Below, one piece after another: positions 8,951 through 18,215 of a DNA stretch of 64,000 nucleotides; the first letter of the stretch is position 1; each line of letters begins with the position of its first letter. The DNA comes from Picocystis sp. L7 (taxonomy: Eukaryota > Chlorophyta > Picocystophyceae > Picocystales > Picocystaceae). Under the pieces are notes generated by a model. It ran no database searches. It saw nothing but the letters and a program-made list of their open reading frames with translations, and was not told where the DNA came from. Made by a program: the position numbers and the translations under genes. The stretch is from assembly GCA_020975725.1 (NCBI GenBank), contig QXJR01000018.1, positions 124,001 through 188,000 on the forward strand, read 5' to 3'.

Positions 8951-9901
8951 TTATGCTTGTGGTTCTGCGGCTCGTTTCGATCCGAGGACGAGGTCGGCTA
9001 CGTTGCGACAGATCCTGGCCACCGCTGCACGGCTGCGGGTCACCAGGCCCATGGTTCCGTCCTGTTCCTGCATCCACGCATACATGAAGAGCGCGCCGAG
9101 GGCGCAGGCCACGGAGGTGCGCACCGTCGGATTGGTTTCGTCGAACATCCGCTTGAGGTTTCGAACACGCGCCAGTGCGTATTCGAGGTACACGCCACCC
9201 GCGCTGGATTTGGCTTGTCCTGGCGGCAGGTGCGTTCCTCCGTTGGCGTCTCTCGTCAGCTGCGTCGTGTCTCCACGATCCATGCGATGGAGCAGGTTCA
9301 TGAGTCCGTGCGCGTCGCTGTTCGTCGTCTCTTTCTTCTTCGGTTCAGGCGGACGCAAGTTCTTCTGCAAGTGGTCCCGGATCTTCCCACGTACGGATTC
9401 GGAAGCGAGCGGTGCCACGTCCCAGAACTTCTTCTCCGCCTCTTCGATCTTGTGTTCGCCTTGGAAGAGTCCTCTTTCGGCCATGAACAGCGCCACGGCG
9501 TCGTAATCGTCCTGTGCTCTGGTCTTGGTGCTGGCGTCTTGGAGCTTGGCCGACAGTTCCTTCAAGTAGAGGAAGACGAGGCCTTCCACCTCGCCGTATC
9601 GTTCGTATCCCACCTCCACGCTCGTCCAGAGCAGGAACACGTCCCTCGGCGTGGCGCCGAAGCTTCCAAAGGTGCGTTCCATGAGCGGACGCACTTGCAT
9701 CCAGCAGGCCTTCCGGGCCAGTGCTTGCACCGCCACGGCCACCGCCGCCATCCTCAGCCCTTCCGTTCCCTCCCGGAGCACCTCCTCCGCCTTCTGCAAC
9801 GCCTCGTCCAGCTCGAAACGCACCAATGCGCGCTCTGCCTCGTCCAAACGCACGTCCATCGCCGCCGCCATCGCGTCGCCAGTGGCCGACACCTCGGCCA
9901 T
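8951..9901 (-). CDS. Helical protein with C-terminal membrane segment, possibly APEM9/PEX26-like
   Basis: This 316-residue protein is almost entirely helical. It opens with MAEVSATGDAMAAAMDVR, followed by TPR-like helix pairs (LDEAERALVRFELDEALQKA; RDVFLLWTSVEVGYERYG). A charged middle (PPEPKKKETT) leads to one C-terminal hydrophobic segment (TSVACALGALFMYAW) followed by about 35 residues. Helical solenoid plus tail anchor is the layout of plant APEM9, the functional counterpart of the peroxisomal tether PEX26, but I see no diagnostic motif, so that assignment is a guess. The start ATG is preceded within 10-25 bases by two TTAAC elements. Confidence 0.5.
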   Translation of the reverse strand: MAEVSATGDAMAAAMDVRLDEAERALVRFELDEALQKAEEVLREGTEGLRMAAVAVAVQALARKACWMQVRPLMERTFGSFGATPRDVFLLWTSVEVGYERYGEVEGLVFLYLKELSAKLQDASTKTRAQDDYDAVALFMAERGLFQGEHKIEEAEKKFWDVAPLASESVRGKIRDHLQKNLRPPEPKKKETTNSDAHGLMNLLHRMDRGDTTQLTRDANGGTHLPPGQAKSSAGGVYLEYALARVRNLKRMFDETNPTVRTSVACALGALFMYAWMQEQDGTMGLVTRSRAAVARICRNVADLVLGSKRAAEPQA

Positions 9902-10438
9902 GCCCTCTTCTTAACCCTGGATTAACTTCCAGGCGTCCCTCAAACGTCCCCCCACGTCCTCCGGTTAACGTTCGTGAACCCGAACGCACCCTCCGGACGG
10001 TAAACACGCGATTAACTTTCACGCGCTCCGGTGTTTGTGGGGGGAAGCGCCTCGGTTAACGTTCGTGAATCGGAGGGGGGGGTCGGGTGGGGCTGGGACA
10101 GGACCCCCTTCCTCGAGGACCGTCGAAGATCGCGATTATTGCGGTCTTTTGGAGGCGAAGGTGGGGGAGTCGAGGGAGGGACGCGAACGGTCCCCGCGGA
10201 GGAGGAAGGAAGGGGGGGTCCCGGGGCCGCTTCCACCACGTACCGCGGAACCTCCCCTTCGGAGCCCCGACTCCTCCGCGGGGACCGTCCCCGTCCCCTC
10301 TCGGGTCCATCGCCCGGGGGTTCCCTGTCCGTCGAAAGGACGTTCCATTCCCTTTCGATCGGACCTCTCCTTCGGTTTCGTTCCCGTGTCGAGGCCCTTT
10401 CGGATGCAGGTAAATGGACGAGGGGGGAGGGAGAGAGA

Positions 10439-10480
<42 letters not shown>

Positions 10481-10517
10481 TGTTCCTGAGCACGATCGCG
10501 TGTGTTCGCCCATCGGC
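9902..10517. promoter_or_regulatory. Divergent promoter region with TTAAC repeats and AC microsatellite
   Basis: The stretch between the helical-protein gene and RAMP4 has TTAAC at 9911, 9922, 9965, 10012 and 10056. A perfect direct repeat, CGGTTAACGTTCGTGAA, lies at 9962-9978 and 10053-10069. Purine-rich and CCCTTTCGAT sequence follows near 10340, and a 38-bp (AC)n tract at 10441-10478 ends 40 bp before the RAMP4 start codon. Confidence 0.45.
10441..10478. repeat. (AC)19 microsatellite
   Basis: A perfect AC dinucleotide run of about 19 units immediately upstream of the RAMP4 start codon. Confidence 0.97.
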
Positions 10518-10924
10518 ATGACGGTCTCCAAGCGCGTGGTGGCGGCAAAGAGCCAGAAGTACCACAAAAACATCCACAAGCGAGGTTCCGTGCCCGAACT
10601 GTCCTCGGTGGGTGATCGAACGGGGAGACGCAGCGACGAGAAGGACGAGGTGCACGGCGGAAGAGGCCTGGGCTGACGCAGTAGAACGACCTGCAGAAGA
10701 AGGAGCCGAGGTTCACCGTGGGACCCGTGCTCCTGGGATTCTTCCTCTTCGTGGTCGTCGGTTCGAGTGAGTGTGGCGCGAATCCGACGCGAGAAGGGAG
10801 AGGCGCGTGTTCGCGGAAGCTGACCTCGTCCTCCTGGCGACGACGTGGTGGTGGAAACGCAACAGCCGTGGTCCAGATCATCCAGAGCGCATCCGCACGT
10901 GGACTGTTCCAATCCAAGGCATGA
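10518..10924 (+). CDS. SERP: RAMP4/SERP stress-associated ER membrane protein, three exons
   Basis: Exons are 10518..10607, 10697..10766 and 10866..10924, 72 residues. Exon 1 gives MTVSKRVVAAKSQKYHKNIH and KRGSVPELSS, the basic cytosolic part of RAMP4. Exon 2 gives TVGPVLLGFFLFVVVGSS, the tail-anchor helix with the family's GP.LLGFF.FVV.GSS signature. Exon 3 completes VVQIIQSA and a short lumenal end. The introns are 89 and 99 bp with donors GTGGGT and GTGAGT; both contain a GCTGAC branch-like site and end in CAG. RAMP4 associates with the Sec61 translocon and stabilises newly made membrane proteins during stress. Length matches the family (about 65-70). Confidence 0.88.
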
Positions 10925-11028
10925 TTGCGTCCAGAACCATCAAGATGTAAACGAGAACGATCCATTCGGGTTTATTGTGCGTCTCCACCGGTGCGACAAA
11001 GGCAGGCAACGGACCCAGGCGACGTCCA

Positions 11029-12195
11029 TCACCACACGTGGACGAGCTCCACGTCGAAGGTCAGCGTCGCGTTGGGCGGGATGGCGCCCTTCACGCCGCT
11101 GGAACCGTAGGCCATCTGCGGTGGGATGGTGAGCCTCCTCTTGTCGCCGACACGCATGCCTTGCACGCCCACGTCCCAACCTTTGATGACCTCGCCGACG
11201 CCCAACCGGAACTTGAACGTGCTCTTCCCTTTGGTCTGGTCGAACACGCGCCCGTTGGTCTTGAGCTTGCCCACGTATCGCATCTCCACCTTCTTCCCAG
11301 GCTGCGCCAGCTTGCCGTCTGGCTGTCCCATCTGCAGCTCCACGATCTCGAACCCGTTCTCGTACCGACGCACGTTCTTGCTCCCTTGGATCGGTCCAGC
11401 TTTCGGCGAATCTTCTTCCACCGCCGCCTTCTTCTGCTTCTTCTCCTTCTTCTTCGCCGCCTGCTTGTCCGAACCGTCGGCTGAGGCTTGCCTCCCTCTC
11501 TTCGATTCCCGTTCCTTGGATGCTGAACCGTCCACCTCTTCCTTCTCGGATTCCTGAGGACGCTTCGAAGGTCGGCTGCCTTGGGCGATGGCATCCTCGC
11601 CTTTTTCGTCGGCCTTGCTGCGCTTGGTCTTCGCCTTCTTCTTCTGCTTCTTCTCCATCACCTCCACCACCTTGGATCCCGACCGATTCGCGTCGTCCTT
11701 GGACGGCAACGGAACCTCCTCCGCCAGCTCTTCGATCACCACGTTGCTCCGTTGGTGCGCCCATCCGTCCTCCTCGTCGCTCTCCTCTTCCTCTTCGTCG
11801 CTCTCTGGCAAGCCCATCCATCCTCCATCCACCATCATCTGCATCTCTTCTGGCGTGGGCACGTACTCCTCGTCCTCTTCGTCCGACTCGTCGGATTCGT
11901 CCATCGGATGTTGCGCCACCAAGTTGCCGATGAGGTGCACGCTCGCATCGCCAGTGATGGTGAACTCGGCGTACTCCTCCAACAGGAGGTCCAAGGCCAC
12001 GCTCTCGTGGACGCCAGCACGCAAAGAGGCCACCACGAGCGCCGTGCCGCCGTCCATCTGCACGCGCAACACGCACCTGGCGCCGTCGGCGGCGGATGCG
12101 TCCAACGTGGCGCGCACCAGGTGCAAGGCATGGCCTTCTGGAGGCGGCACGTACGGAGATGCACGCCCAGGCTTCACTTCCAAACCCCAAAGCAT
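11029..12195 (-). CDS. Nucleolar FKBP-type peptidyl-prolyl isomerase (nucleoplasmin-like N-terminus)
   Basis: This 388-residue protein has three parts. Residues 1-95 form a nucleoplasmin-like domain that starts MLWGLEVKPGRASPY and includes LHLVRATLD. The middle is first acidic (DESDESDEEDEEYVPTPEE; ESDEEEEESDEED), then basic (KKQKKKAKTKRSKA; KKKEKKQKKA). The last 110 residues are an FKBP domain with VEMRYVGKLKTNGRVFDQT, FRLGVGEVIKGWDVGVQGM and the IPPQMAYGS/IPPNATLTFDVEL motifs. This is the architecture of yeast Fpr3/Fpr4 and plant FKBP43/FKBP53, nucleolar histone chaperones with proline isomerase activity. It converges with RAMP4, 104 bp apart. Confidence 0.9.
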   Translation of the reverse strand: MLWGLEVKPGRASPYVPPPEGHALHLVRATLDASAADGARCVLRVQMDGGTALVVASLRAGVHESVALDLLLEEYAEFTITGDASVHLIGNLVAQHPMDESDESDEEDEEYVPTPEEMQMMVDGGWMGLPESDEEEEESDEEDGWAHQRSNVVIEELAEEVPLPSKDDANRSGSKVVEVMEKKQKKKAKTKRSKADEKGEDAIAQGSRPSKRPQESEKEEVDGSASKERESKRGRQASADGSDKQAAKKKEKKQKKAAVEEDSPKAGPIQGSKNVRRYENGFEIVELQMGQPDGKLAQPGKKVEMRYVGKLKTNGRVFDQTKGKSTFKFRLGVGEVIKGWDVGVQGMRVGDKRRLTIPPQMAYGSSGVKGAIPPNATLTFDVELVHVW

Positions 12196-12754
12196 CGTGC
12201 GCGCGAAGAACGGCGATGCGAAGCTGTCCTGGACGCGGACGTCGGTCGTGTGATGAGCCGACGAATGGATTCGAGAAGGGAAAGGGACACGGGTTGGGCC
12301 TTCCTCCCCTCCCAGTCATGCCTTCCAGATCCAAAACGACCAGGTTGGAACCACCTCGGGATGAAAAAGAGATCCTCCAAGGTGGATGGAATGCACAAGG
12401 ACAACCCATCGCGTGCAAACGGGGCGGACGAGGAGAGAGAGTGGAGGACAAACGCGGATCGCGAGATACAAGAAAGGAGAACGGTCTGGTCGTCCAGGAT
12501 GCGGGCGAAAATGCCCCAGGCCGATGCGTGGAGCCACAAGGAAGTAGACAAAGGTGGAAGGAGCGGATGAACGATCCGCTGCGGACGGAAACCATCCATG
12601 CAGGTTCAGAAAACATGCGTTGGCCCGTTGGTTTGTCCACATCGCAGAGCTCAGGGCAAGGATAACGTGTTTTCATCATCAGCTGCGGTGCGCCCTTGTG
12701 CAGCGTACGGGGACGGTGGAGCCCCCCCCACCACACGGTTCAAAATCGGGTGCA
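12196..12754. other. Spacer upstream of the nucleolar FKBP gene
   Basis: About 560 bp between two minus-strand genes. It should contain the FKBP promoter. I see no TTCGAA cluster, no splice-consistent exon and no RNA gene; the open frames present are short and without recognisable domains. Confidence 0.3.
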
Positions 12755-13482
12755 TTACCTCATGTTTTCCACTTGCTTGGATTCGCGCAGCCGCTGGTCC
12801 CCGCGCAACTGCCTCACCTTGTTGAGTTGCCTGGCAAGGGAGTGCTTGCTGATCCAGGTGGCGAACCGCACCTCTGGCGTGCGGATTTGAGGCAGCAACG
12901 TACGCACGTTCTTGACGGGTATGTAATCCTGCAATCCTTGCCCCCAGATGAGGGTGTTCTCATCGATGATCCCTTTCACCCAGCATTCACGCAACACCGG
13001 CAGCGTGCATGGTCCTCGGACGCTCAGCATCCTGTCCCTGTAGTACCAGATGTTTTTTTTCGTGGCTGACGGACGGATGCGCACACGCTTCGGTCAGCAC
13101 GATGCGCCATGTCGAACGGGAGGACTCGCGCACGCTTCGTTTCGTTCCAGACCGAGCGACGGACGACGGACACGTTCCACAACCCTATTCCTTCGCCGTC
13201 CTTCCTGGACGTCCCATCGGAGGATGCTGTTTCCGTTTTCCCACGCCCACGCGTTCTTTCGGATCGTCCATCCGTTCGAAATCGCGCTTCGGCTCTCTTT
13301 CACCTACCGAATCGTATGAAATCGATCTGTTCTTTGTCGACGAAGCTGAGCTTCCCCTTTCGTCCTGGCTTGCGCTCTTCGGGCATGGGTCCCCCCACGC
13401 CGCCGTGCTTCAGGTGGAAGTCCAGGTCTTCCTGTGCACGTGCAGCATCCCAGTGCTCCGGAGAATCGTAGCGAGGCGGCAT
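12755..13482 (-). CDS. GYF_2-like (DUF4339-type) domain protein, two exons
   Basis: Exons are complement(13308..13482) and complement(12755..13065), 161 residues. Exon 1 starts MPPRYDSPEHWDAARAQEDL and ends KGKLSFVDKEQIDFIRF. Exon 2 continues with IWYYRDRMLSVRGPCTLPVL, then GIIDENTLIWGQGLQDYIPV and VRTLLPQIRTPEV. The WYY...G P....L..C...G.ID..TL.WG.GL..W.P pattern is that of a GYF_2-like fold. The intron is 242 bp with donor GTAGGT, a GCTGACC branch-like site and acceptor GTCAG; it joins in phase 1. Coding-looking sequence without an ATG continues upstream of 13482 to about 13590, so the true N-terminus may be longer. Function unknown; an organelle location is possible. Confidence 0.62.
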
Positions 13483-13815
13483 GGCAGAGGCGGTGGCGCG
13501 CCACGTCCAGTCGGATCCGGATGTGGCGATGGCGTCGAATGGCCACAAGGTCCCCCCTCCCCTCGCCTGTGTTCTTCCCCTCCCCTCTCATCGCGTTCTT
13601 TTTCCCGATTGATCGAGATCTTCAACGAAGGATCTCGATCCCGGAAGGAGGGGGGAGAGAGGCGGAGGAGGCTCCCTCCCCCCGACCCAGGAGGGAATAT
13701 TCCCTTTTTATTCCGTGGGAGGTGCGCCTAGTGTCGGCACATGTGATTCCGACGCCATTCTTCGTGGCCATTGCGAGGGAAGGCGCACGAAATCGCGGCT
13801 GGGATCCCGGGAAGG

Positions 13816-15204
13816 ATGGCCGAACGATTGGCCATGAGACACACCACGGACGGATTGGACGTGGAGGCCATCTGCAGCACGGAAGACGAGTTCGAAGCCA
13901 AGCTGAGGATGTTGCCTGGGATGCAGGACGCAGACCTGCTGGACAAGGTGGTGCTCGTGCGCGTGGATCACAACGTGGTCAAGAAAGGAGCCATACACGA
14001 TTACTACCGCGTGGATGCCACGCTGGGAACCCTCTTCTCCATCGTGGAACGTGGAGGAAGGCCCATACTCATGACCCACGTGGGACGTCCGCGCAACAAG
14101 ACCGATGGAACCATCGCCGTGGACGAACACACCTCCGTACAACCGGTCGTGGACTACCTGGAGAGGAAATTGCACACCAGGTTCGTGGTCCCTGCCGTCC
14201 GCAAGACCGAGCAAGGCATCCCTGCACTTGACACCTCCATCAACCTACTGCTGAAGGACCTGCGCTCCAGGAAAATCGGTGGCATCTACCTCCCCAACAC
14301 GCGCTGGTTCAAGGGTGAAGAGTCGAAAGGCGAAGACGGAGATCATTTTGCAAGGCAATTGGCCGGGTTGGCCGACATATTCGTCAACGACGCGTTCGGA
14401 TCGTGGCAGGCGCACGTTTCCACTGTGGGCATCACCAAACACCTACCCAGTTATGCGGGGTACCTGATGCAAGAAGAAATCAAAGGCATCAGCGCCATTA
14501 TGAACCCCCAGAGACCGTTCCTTGCGGTGGTGGCGGGATCCAAGTTTGATACCAAGGTGCAAACGCTGACGGCCATTCACAAGCGTGTGGATCACCTCGT
14601 GCTCGGGGGCGTCGTGTACAATGCGTACATCTGCGCCAAGTACAATGTGCGAATGAAAGGGGTCTCGGAGGCCGATGTGGAAGCTGCGAGGGACCTGGTG
14701 AGACAAGACGAGGCACTGGAAGCTTCGAAGATAGTGCCTCTGCGTTATGTGGTGGAGAATAGTTTGCCTGACGGCCAGAGAGAGGACGGGAAAGCAACTT
14801 CGCACCAAGTGACTGGATGCTGCTGCAAGAGCGACTACGAGTACGTGGTGGATGTGGCACCCGAGTCGTTCGAGCATCCGGAGATTCAAGAGGTCTTCCA
14901 GAACGCCAAGACTATATTCGTCAACGCCGTGATGGGTTTCATGCCGACCTTTTACGAGGGCACGCAAGCGTTGGATTTGGCCATTCACCGGAACAAGACT
15001 GCCATCAAGATGTACGGCGGGGGCGACACCCTTCAAGAGCTGAAGAACCTCACCCCTGGTTTGTACATGGAAGCGATTGCGTCCACGGGCTATTATTTCT
15101 TCACCGGTGGCGGCACTGTCCTCAAGGCGATTGAGTCGGGGGATCCCTTCGACCTGCCGCCGGTCAAGGCTCTGTTGGAGCACACCGACCGCATTTTCGA
15201 TTGA
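13816..15204 (+). CDS. Divergent phosphoglycerate kinase-like protein
   Basis: The 462-residue protein spans both PGK lobes: LLDKVVLVRVDHNVV (canonical RVDFNVP), DYYRVDATLGTL, LMTHVGRPRNK, ADIFVNDAFG, VVAGSKFDTKVQTL (nucleotide-site GGAK.S.K analogue) and MYGGGDTLQEL (hinge GGGD). Length exceeds a standard PGK (about 415), with an insert carrying GCCCKSD and a Cys-rich patch near residue 335. Several canonical positions differ: DFN is DHN, and the HRAHAS loop after FVNDAFG is replaced by a one-residue-shorter WQAHVS, losing the His-Arg pair. The fold is clear, but ordinary glycolytic activity is doubtful. There is no obvious transit peptide from this ATG. Confidence 0.72.
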   Translation: MAERLAMRHTTDGLDVEAICSTEDEFEAKLRMLPGMQDADLLDKVVLVRVDHNVVKKGAIHDYYRVDATLGTLFSIVERGGRPILMTHVGRPRNKTDGTIAVDEHTSVQPVVDYLERKLHTRFVVPAVRKTEQGIPALDTSINLLLKDLRSRKIGGIYLPNTRWFKGEESKGEDGDHFARQLAGLADIFVNDAFGSWQAHVSTVGITKHLPSYAGYLMQEEIKGISAIMNPQRPFLAVVAGSKFDTKVQTLTAIHKRVDHLVLGGVVYNAYICAKYNVRMKGVSEADVEAARDLVRQDEALEASKIVPLRYVVENSLPDGQREDGKATSHQVTGCCCKSDYEYVVDVAPESFEHPEIQEVFQNAKTIFVNAVMGFMPTFYEGTQALDLAIHRNKTAIKMYGGGDTLQELKNLTPGLYMEAIASTGYYFFTGGGTVLKAIESGDPFDLPPVKALLEHTDRIFD

Positions 15205-15272
15205 AATTTTCCCTCCCGACGCGCTGCTTTTCGTCCTGGGTCTTCCCTTCCTCCTCCAACCGAGAAGAAACG

Positions 15273-15289
15273 CCCCCCCCCCCCCCCCC
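15273..15289 (+). repeat. 17-bp cytosine homopolymer
   Basis: An uninterrupted C run in the 5' region of the plastid lipocalin gene, with a GTTAAC element at 15307-15312 between it and the start codon. Confidence 0.95.
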
Positions 15290-15413
15290 TGGACGTCCCC
15301 CTCGGGGTTAACTTCTTCGAAAAAAGAGGGGGGGAAGGCCTCGGACCTCTCCGACACGTAAACCGACGTGTACGGACGATCGAGGCCACGCAGCCGAGCG
15401 GACTGCGGACGCG

Positions 15414-16334
15414 ATGAAGGCGATGGCGGCGCATTCGACGCCTCGTGCGCCGTCCAGGAAGGCGTGTGCGACGCTGGCGGGCATGTCGGTGGTGCTGGCG
15501 GTGCCAGGAACGCCGGTGGCGCTCGCGGAGGCCCGCAAGACGGTGATGGAGTCGCAACCGACGGTCGAGAAGAAGTATCCAGGCGAGTTCAACATGATGC
15601 GTGGCGACAGCATCAAGCGTTTCGACAAAGAGAGGTACCTCGGACAGTGGTACGAGGTGGCCTCGCTCAAGACCGGGTTCGCCGGACAAGGGCAGGAAGA
15701 CTGCCATTGCACGCAAGGGATCTACAGCATGGACGAAAAGACAGGCGAAATCCAAGTGGACACGTTCTGTGTGCATGGCGGACCTGGCGGGAAGATTTCC
15801 GGCATCCAAGGGAAGGTCAGCTGCTTGTCGGACGAAGGGAGAGACAAGTACGCCACACCCGTCGAGCTGATGGAGAAAATCGAAAGCAAGTGCAAGCTGA
15901 GGTTTCCCTCCATCCCTTTCATTCCGGGAGAGCCTTACGACGTGATCTCTACAGACTACGACAACTTTGCTCTTGTCAAAGGTTCGAGTGGGAAAGGTTT
16001 CGTGCAAGTTTACTCGCGTACGCCGAATCCCGGAAGGGAGTTCATAGACAAATACAAGGATTACTTGTCGACCGTTGGATACAAGAAAGACCAGATTGTG
16101 GACACTGTCCAGGATTGCCCCGTGGTAAGTACGGATAAAATGCTATCCATTATGAATGGTCCAGGAGCAGGATCTGAGCAAGCACGTGCCATGTTTACAA
16201 ACACCATGGAAGCTCCAAAGTCGCTTTTCTCCAGAGAGGAGGGGCAGGAGGCCCTCAAATCGGGGGTAGCATTCAACAAAGTGAATCCATTGAAGATTGC
16301 CAAGGACTTCGGGAAGCTCCTTCTGGGAGAATGA
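15414..16334 (+). CDS. LCNP: Plastid (thylakoid lumen) lipocalin
   Basis: The 306-residue protein has a bipartite leader: a Ser/Arg/Ala-rich stretch (MKAMAAHSTPRAPSRKACAT), then a hydrophobic core (GMSVVLAVPGTPVALA) ending at an Ala-x-Ala-like lumenal cleavage site. The lipocalin signature GxW appears in ERYLGQWYEVASLKTGF. It is followed by the cysteine-bearing ECDCHCTQGIYS-like segment (EDCHCTQGIYS), VDTFCVHGGPGGKISGIQGK and YDVISTDYDNFALVKG, close to the plant chloroplastic lipocalin (CHL/LCNP). That protein protects thylakoid lipids and is needed for sustained photoprotective quenching (qH). A 130-residue extension follows the barrel. It converges with EPSP synthase 54 bp away. Confidence 0.88.
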   Translation: MKAMAAHSTPRAPSRKACATLAGMSVVLAVPGTPVALAEARKTVMESQPTVEKKYPGEFNMMRGDSIKRFDKERYLGQWYEVASLKTGFAGQGQEDCHCTQGIYSMDEKTGEIQVDTFCVHGGPGGKISGIQGKVSCLSDEGRDKYATPVELMEKIESKCKLRFPSIPFIPGEPYDVISTDYDNFALVKGSSGKGFVQVYSRTPNPGREFIDKYKDYLSTVGYKKDQIVDTVQDCPVVSTDKMLSIMNGPGAGSEQARAMFTNTMEAPKSLFSREEGQEALKSGVAFNKVNPLKIAKDFGKLLLGE

Positions 16335-16388
16335 TTGTCCACTGTCCGCAAAAGAGGACACGATTGACCAGCAGGTCTTTTAGTTTTG

Positions 16389-17798
16389 CTAGTGTCGAGA
16401 CACGCTTTCGAGCACGTCAAAGTACGTGGGAAATGTCTTCCTTGTGCATCCAGGATCGAGAATCGTGATTGGCAGCCCTCCGCAGGCCGCAAGAGAAAAG
16501 GCCATGGCCATTCTGTGATCATCGTAGGTCTCTATTGCTGCTGATGTGAGGTGCTTGGGAGGGGTTATGATGCAGTAATCTTGCCCTTCCTCCACAATGG
16601 CCCCTAACTTGGTGAGCTCTGCAACAATGGCCTTCATTCTCTCCGTTTCCTTTACTCTCCAATTCTCAACATCGCGGATGGCGGTCGTCCCGTTCGCGAA
16701 GAGTGCAGCCACTGCAAGAGTCATCGCAGCATCTGGCATGGCATTCATGTTGACGTCCACGCTCTTCAGCTGACCTCTTGGGGGACCGGTCACCGTGACC
16801 GACCTAGGTCCCCATTCCACCTCTGCGCCCATCATCCCCATGACTTCTGCAAACTTCACGTCCCCTTGCAAGCTCTCTGTACCGCAACCCTCTACAGTCA
16901 TTTTTCCACCGGTGATGGTAGCACCGGCAAGGAAATAGGAGGCACTCGATGCGTCTCCCTCCACGTACACTTCTCCCGGGCTCTTGTACATCTGTCCCGA
17001 AGGAACCTTGAAGTAGCGCCAATCCTCGCTGTGTTCTGACTCGATGCCGAATCTTTCCATGAGTTTCAGCGTCATATCGATGTAAGGAATGGAGACCAGC
17101 TTGTCCTTGATGACGATCTCGATGTCTCCCTTCGCGAGCGGAGCAGCCATGAGCAGTGCTGTCAAGTACTGGCTGCTCACGGCCCCGCTGAGCTCCACCT
17201 TCCCGCCAGGAAGTCCCTGAGCATTGATTTCGACCGGTGGACATCCCGTTCCCATGGTGCATTTCGCATCCACACCGAGTTGACAGAGTCCATCCACCAG
17301 GTCCTGGATGGGACGCTCGCGCATCCTGGGCACCCCATCCAGCACATATTTTCCACGTCCTGAAGCGGCCACGGCGGCTGTCAGGGGTCTCATGGCGGTT
17401 CCTGCATTGCCAAGGAACAGCTCCAACGGTCCCTCTTTCGGGAATTGTCCGCCGCAGCCGACAATTCTCAGTGTCCGTTCCTCCTTGTTCTGTTCCAGCT
17501 CGAACCCGAGCGTCTCGAGGGCTTGGATCATGTACGAGATGTCTTCACTGTCCAGAAGGTTCAGCACGTTCGTCTCCCCTTCGGCAAGCGCCGCCATCAG
17601 CAGCGCGCGATTGGAGAGCGATTTGGATCCAGGAAGGAGCACGTGACCTTCGATGCGCTCGATGGGCGCCAGCACGCGCTCCTCCACCTTCGTGGCGCGC
17701 GTTTGTAGTCTTTTCGAAGTTCTAGGACGTCCCACGAGCGTCTTTCCACGCCGCAGGACGCACGCCTTCGCCTTCGCCATCGCCATTGGCGCCGCCAT
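16389..17798 (-). CDS. EPSPS: EPSP synthase (3-phosphoshikimate 1-carboxyvinyltransferase)
   Basis: This 469-residue plastid enzyme of the shikimate pathway adds phosphoenolpyruvate to shikimate 3-phosphate. The transit peptide is [20 protein letters not shown] and the mature enzyme starts around the [20 protein letters not shown] segment. Motifs seen: [32 protein letters not shown] (the class I phosphoenolpyruvate/glyphosate loop with the usual T and P), [44 protein letters not shown] and [17 protein letters not shown]. No intron is needed. I chose ATG 17798 because the upstream in-frame part (to 17891) reads as the divergent promoter shared with ALB3. Confidence 0.95.
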   Translation of the reverse strand: MAAPMAMAKAKACVLRRGKTLVGRPRTSKRLQTRATKVEERVLAPIERIEGHVLLPGSKSLSNRALLMAALAEGETNVLNLLDSEDISYMIQALETLGFELEQNKEERTLRIVGCGGQFPKEGPLELFLGNAGTAMRPLTAAVAASGRGKYVLDGVPRMRERPIQDLVDGLCQLGVDAKCTMGTGCPPVEINAQGLPGGKVELSGAVSSQYLTALLMAAPLAKGDIEIVIKDKLVSIPYIDMTLKLMERFGIESEHSEDWRYFKVPSGQMYKSPGEVYVEGDASSASYFLAGATITGGKMTVEGCGTESLQGDVKFAEVMGMMGAEVEWGPRSVTVTGPPRGQLKSVDVNMNAMPDAAMTLAVAALFANGTTAIRDVENWRVKETERMKAIVAELTKLGAIVEEGQDYCIITPPKHLTSAAIETYDDHRMAMAFSLAACGGLPITILDPGCTRKTFPTYFDVLESVSRH

Positions 17799-18215
17799 TT
17801 CCACGCGATGGTCGCGACACGAAATGCCGCCTTCGTCTCGGCGGCGGCTCCCTCCACCGCCTCCATCGCTTGTGTGCCGCAGAGGATTCAACAGGGTATA
17901 AAACTAACGTCCTCGACATGCATCGGCGTGGCGAGACCCGAGGGGGACCTTCCGATGCGATCGGGAACCCCTCCGGGTTCGATCGAGCGAGTTTGAAAGG
18001 ACAGACCGGGATCCGATCCTCCGGGGACCTGGATGGGTCCTTCCCGTCCCTACCGGATGGGAATGTCCTCGTCGCTGGACGTCCCCTTCGAAACGGAGGT
18101 GGCTCCCGTTTCGCTTGCTTCGAGGGCAGATCGTCCCGGTACCCGCAGAGGGGACGCTTGGGACGTGGCCAATGGCGAGTGAGCACGAGTGGTTCAGTCG
18201 AAACCGACGAAGCAG
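17799..18215. promoter_or_regulatory. Shared divergent promoter of EPSP synthase and ALB3
   Basis: A 417-bp bidirectional spacer. From 17940 to 18130 it holds the local promoter signature: CCGGGTTCGATCG, GGATCC-like CCGGA inverted pairs, and CCCCTTCGAAACGG at about 18088. Confidence 0.5.

Noticed and set aside
10940-12736. 598-codon minus-strand frame overlapping the FKBP gene
   Set aside because: It is in another register of the same strand; the FKBP frame has the conserved domains.
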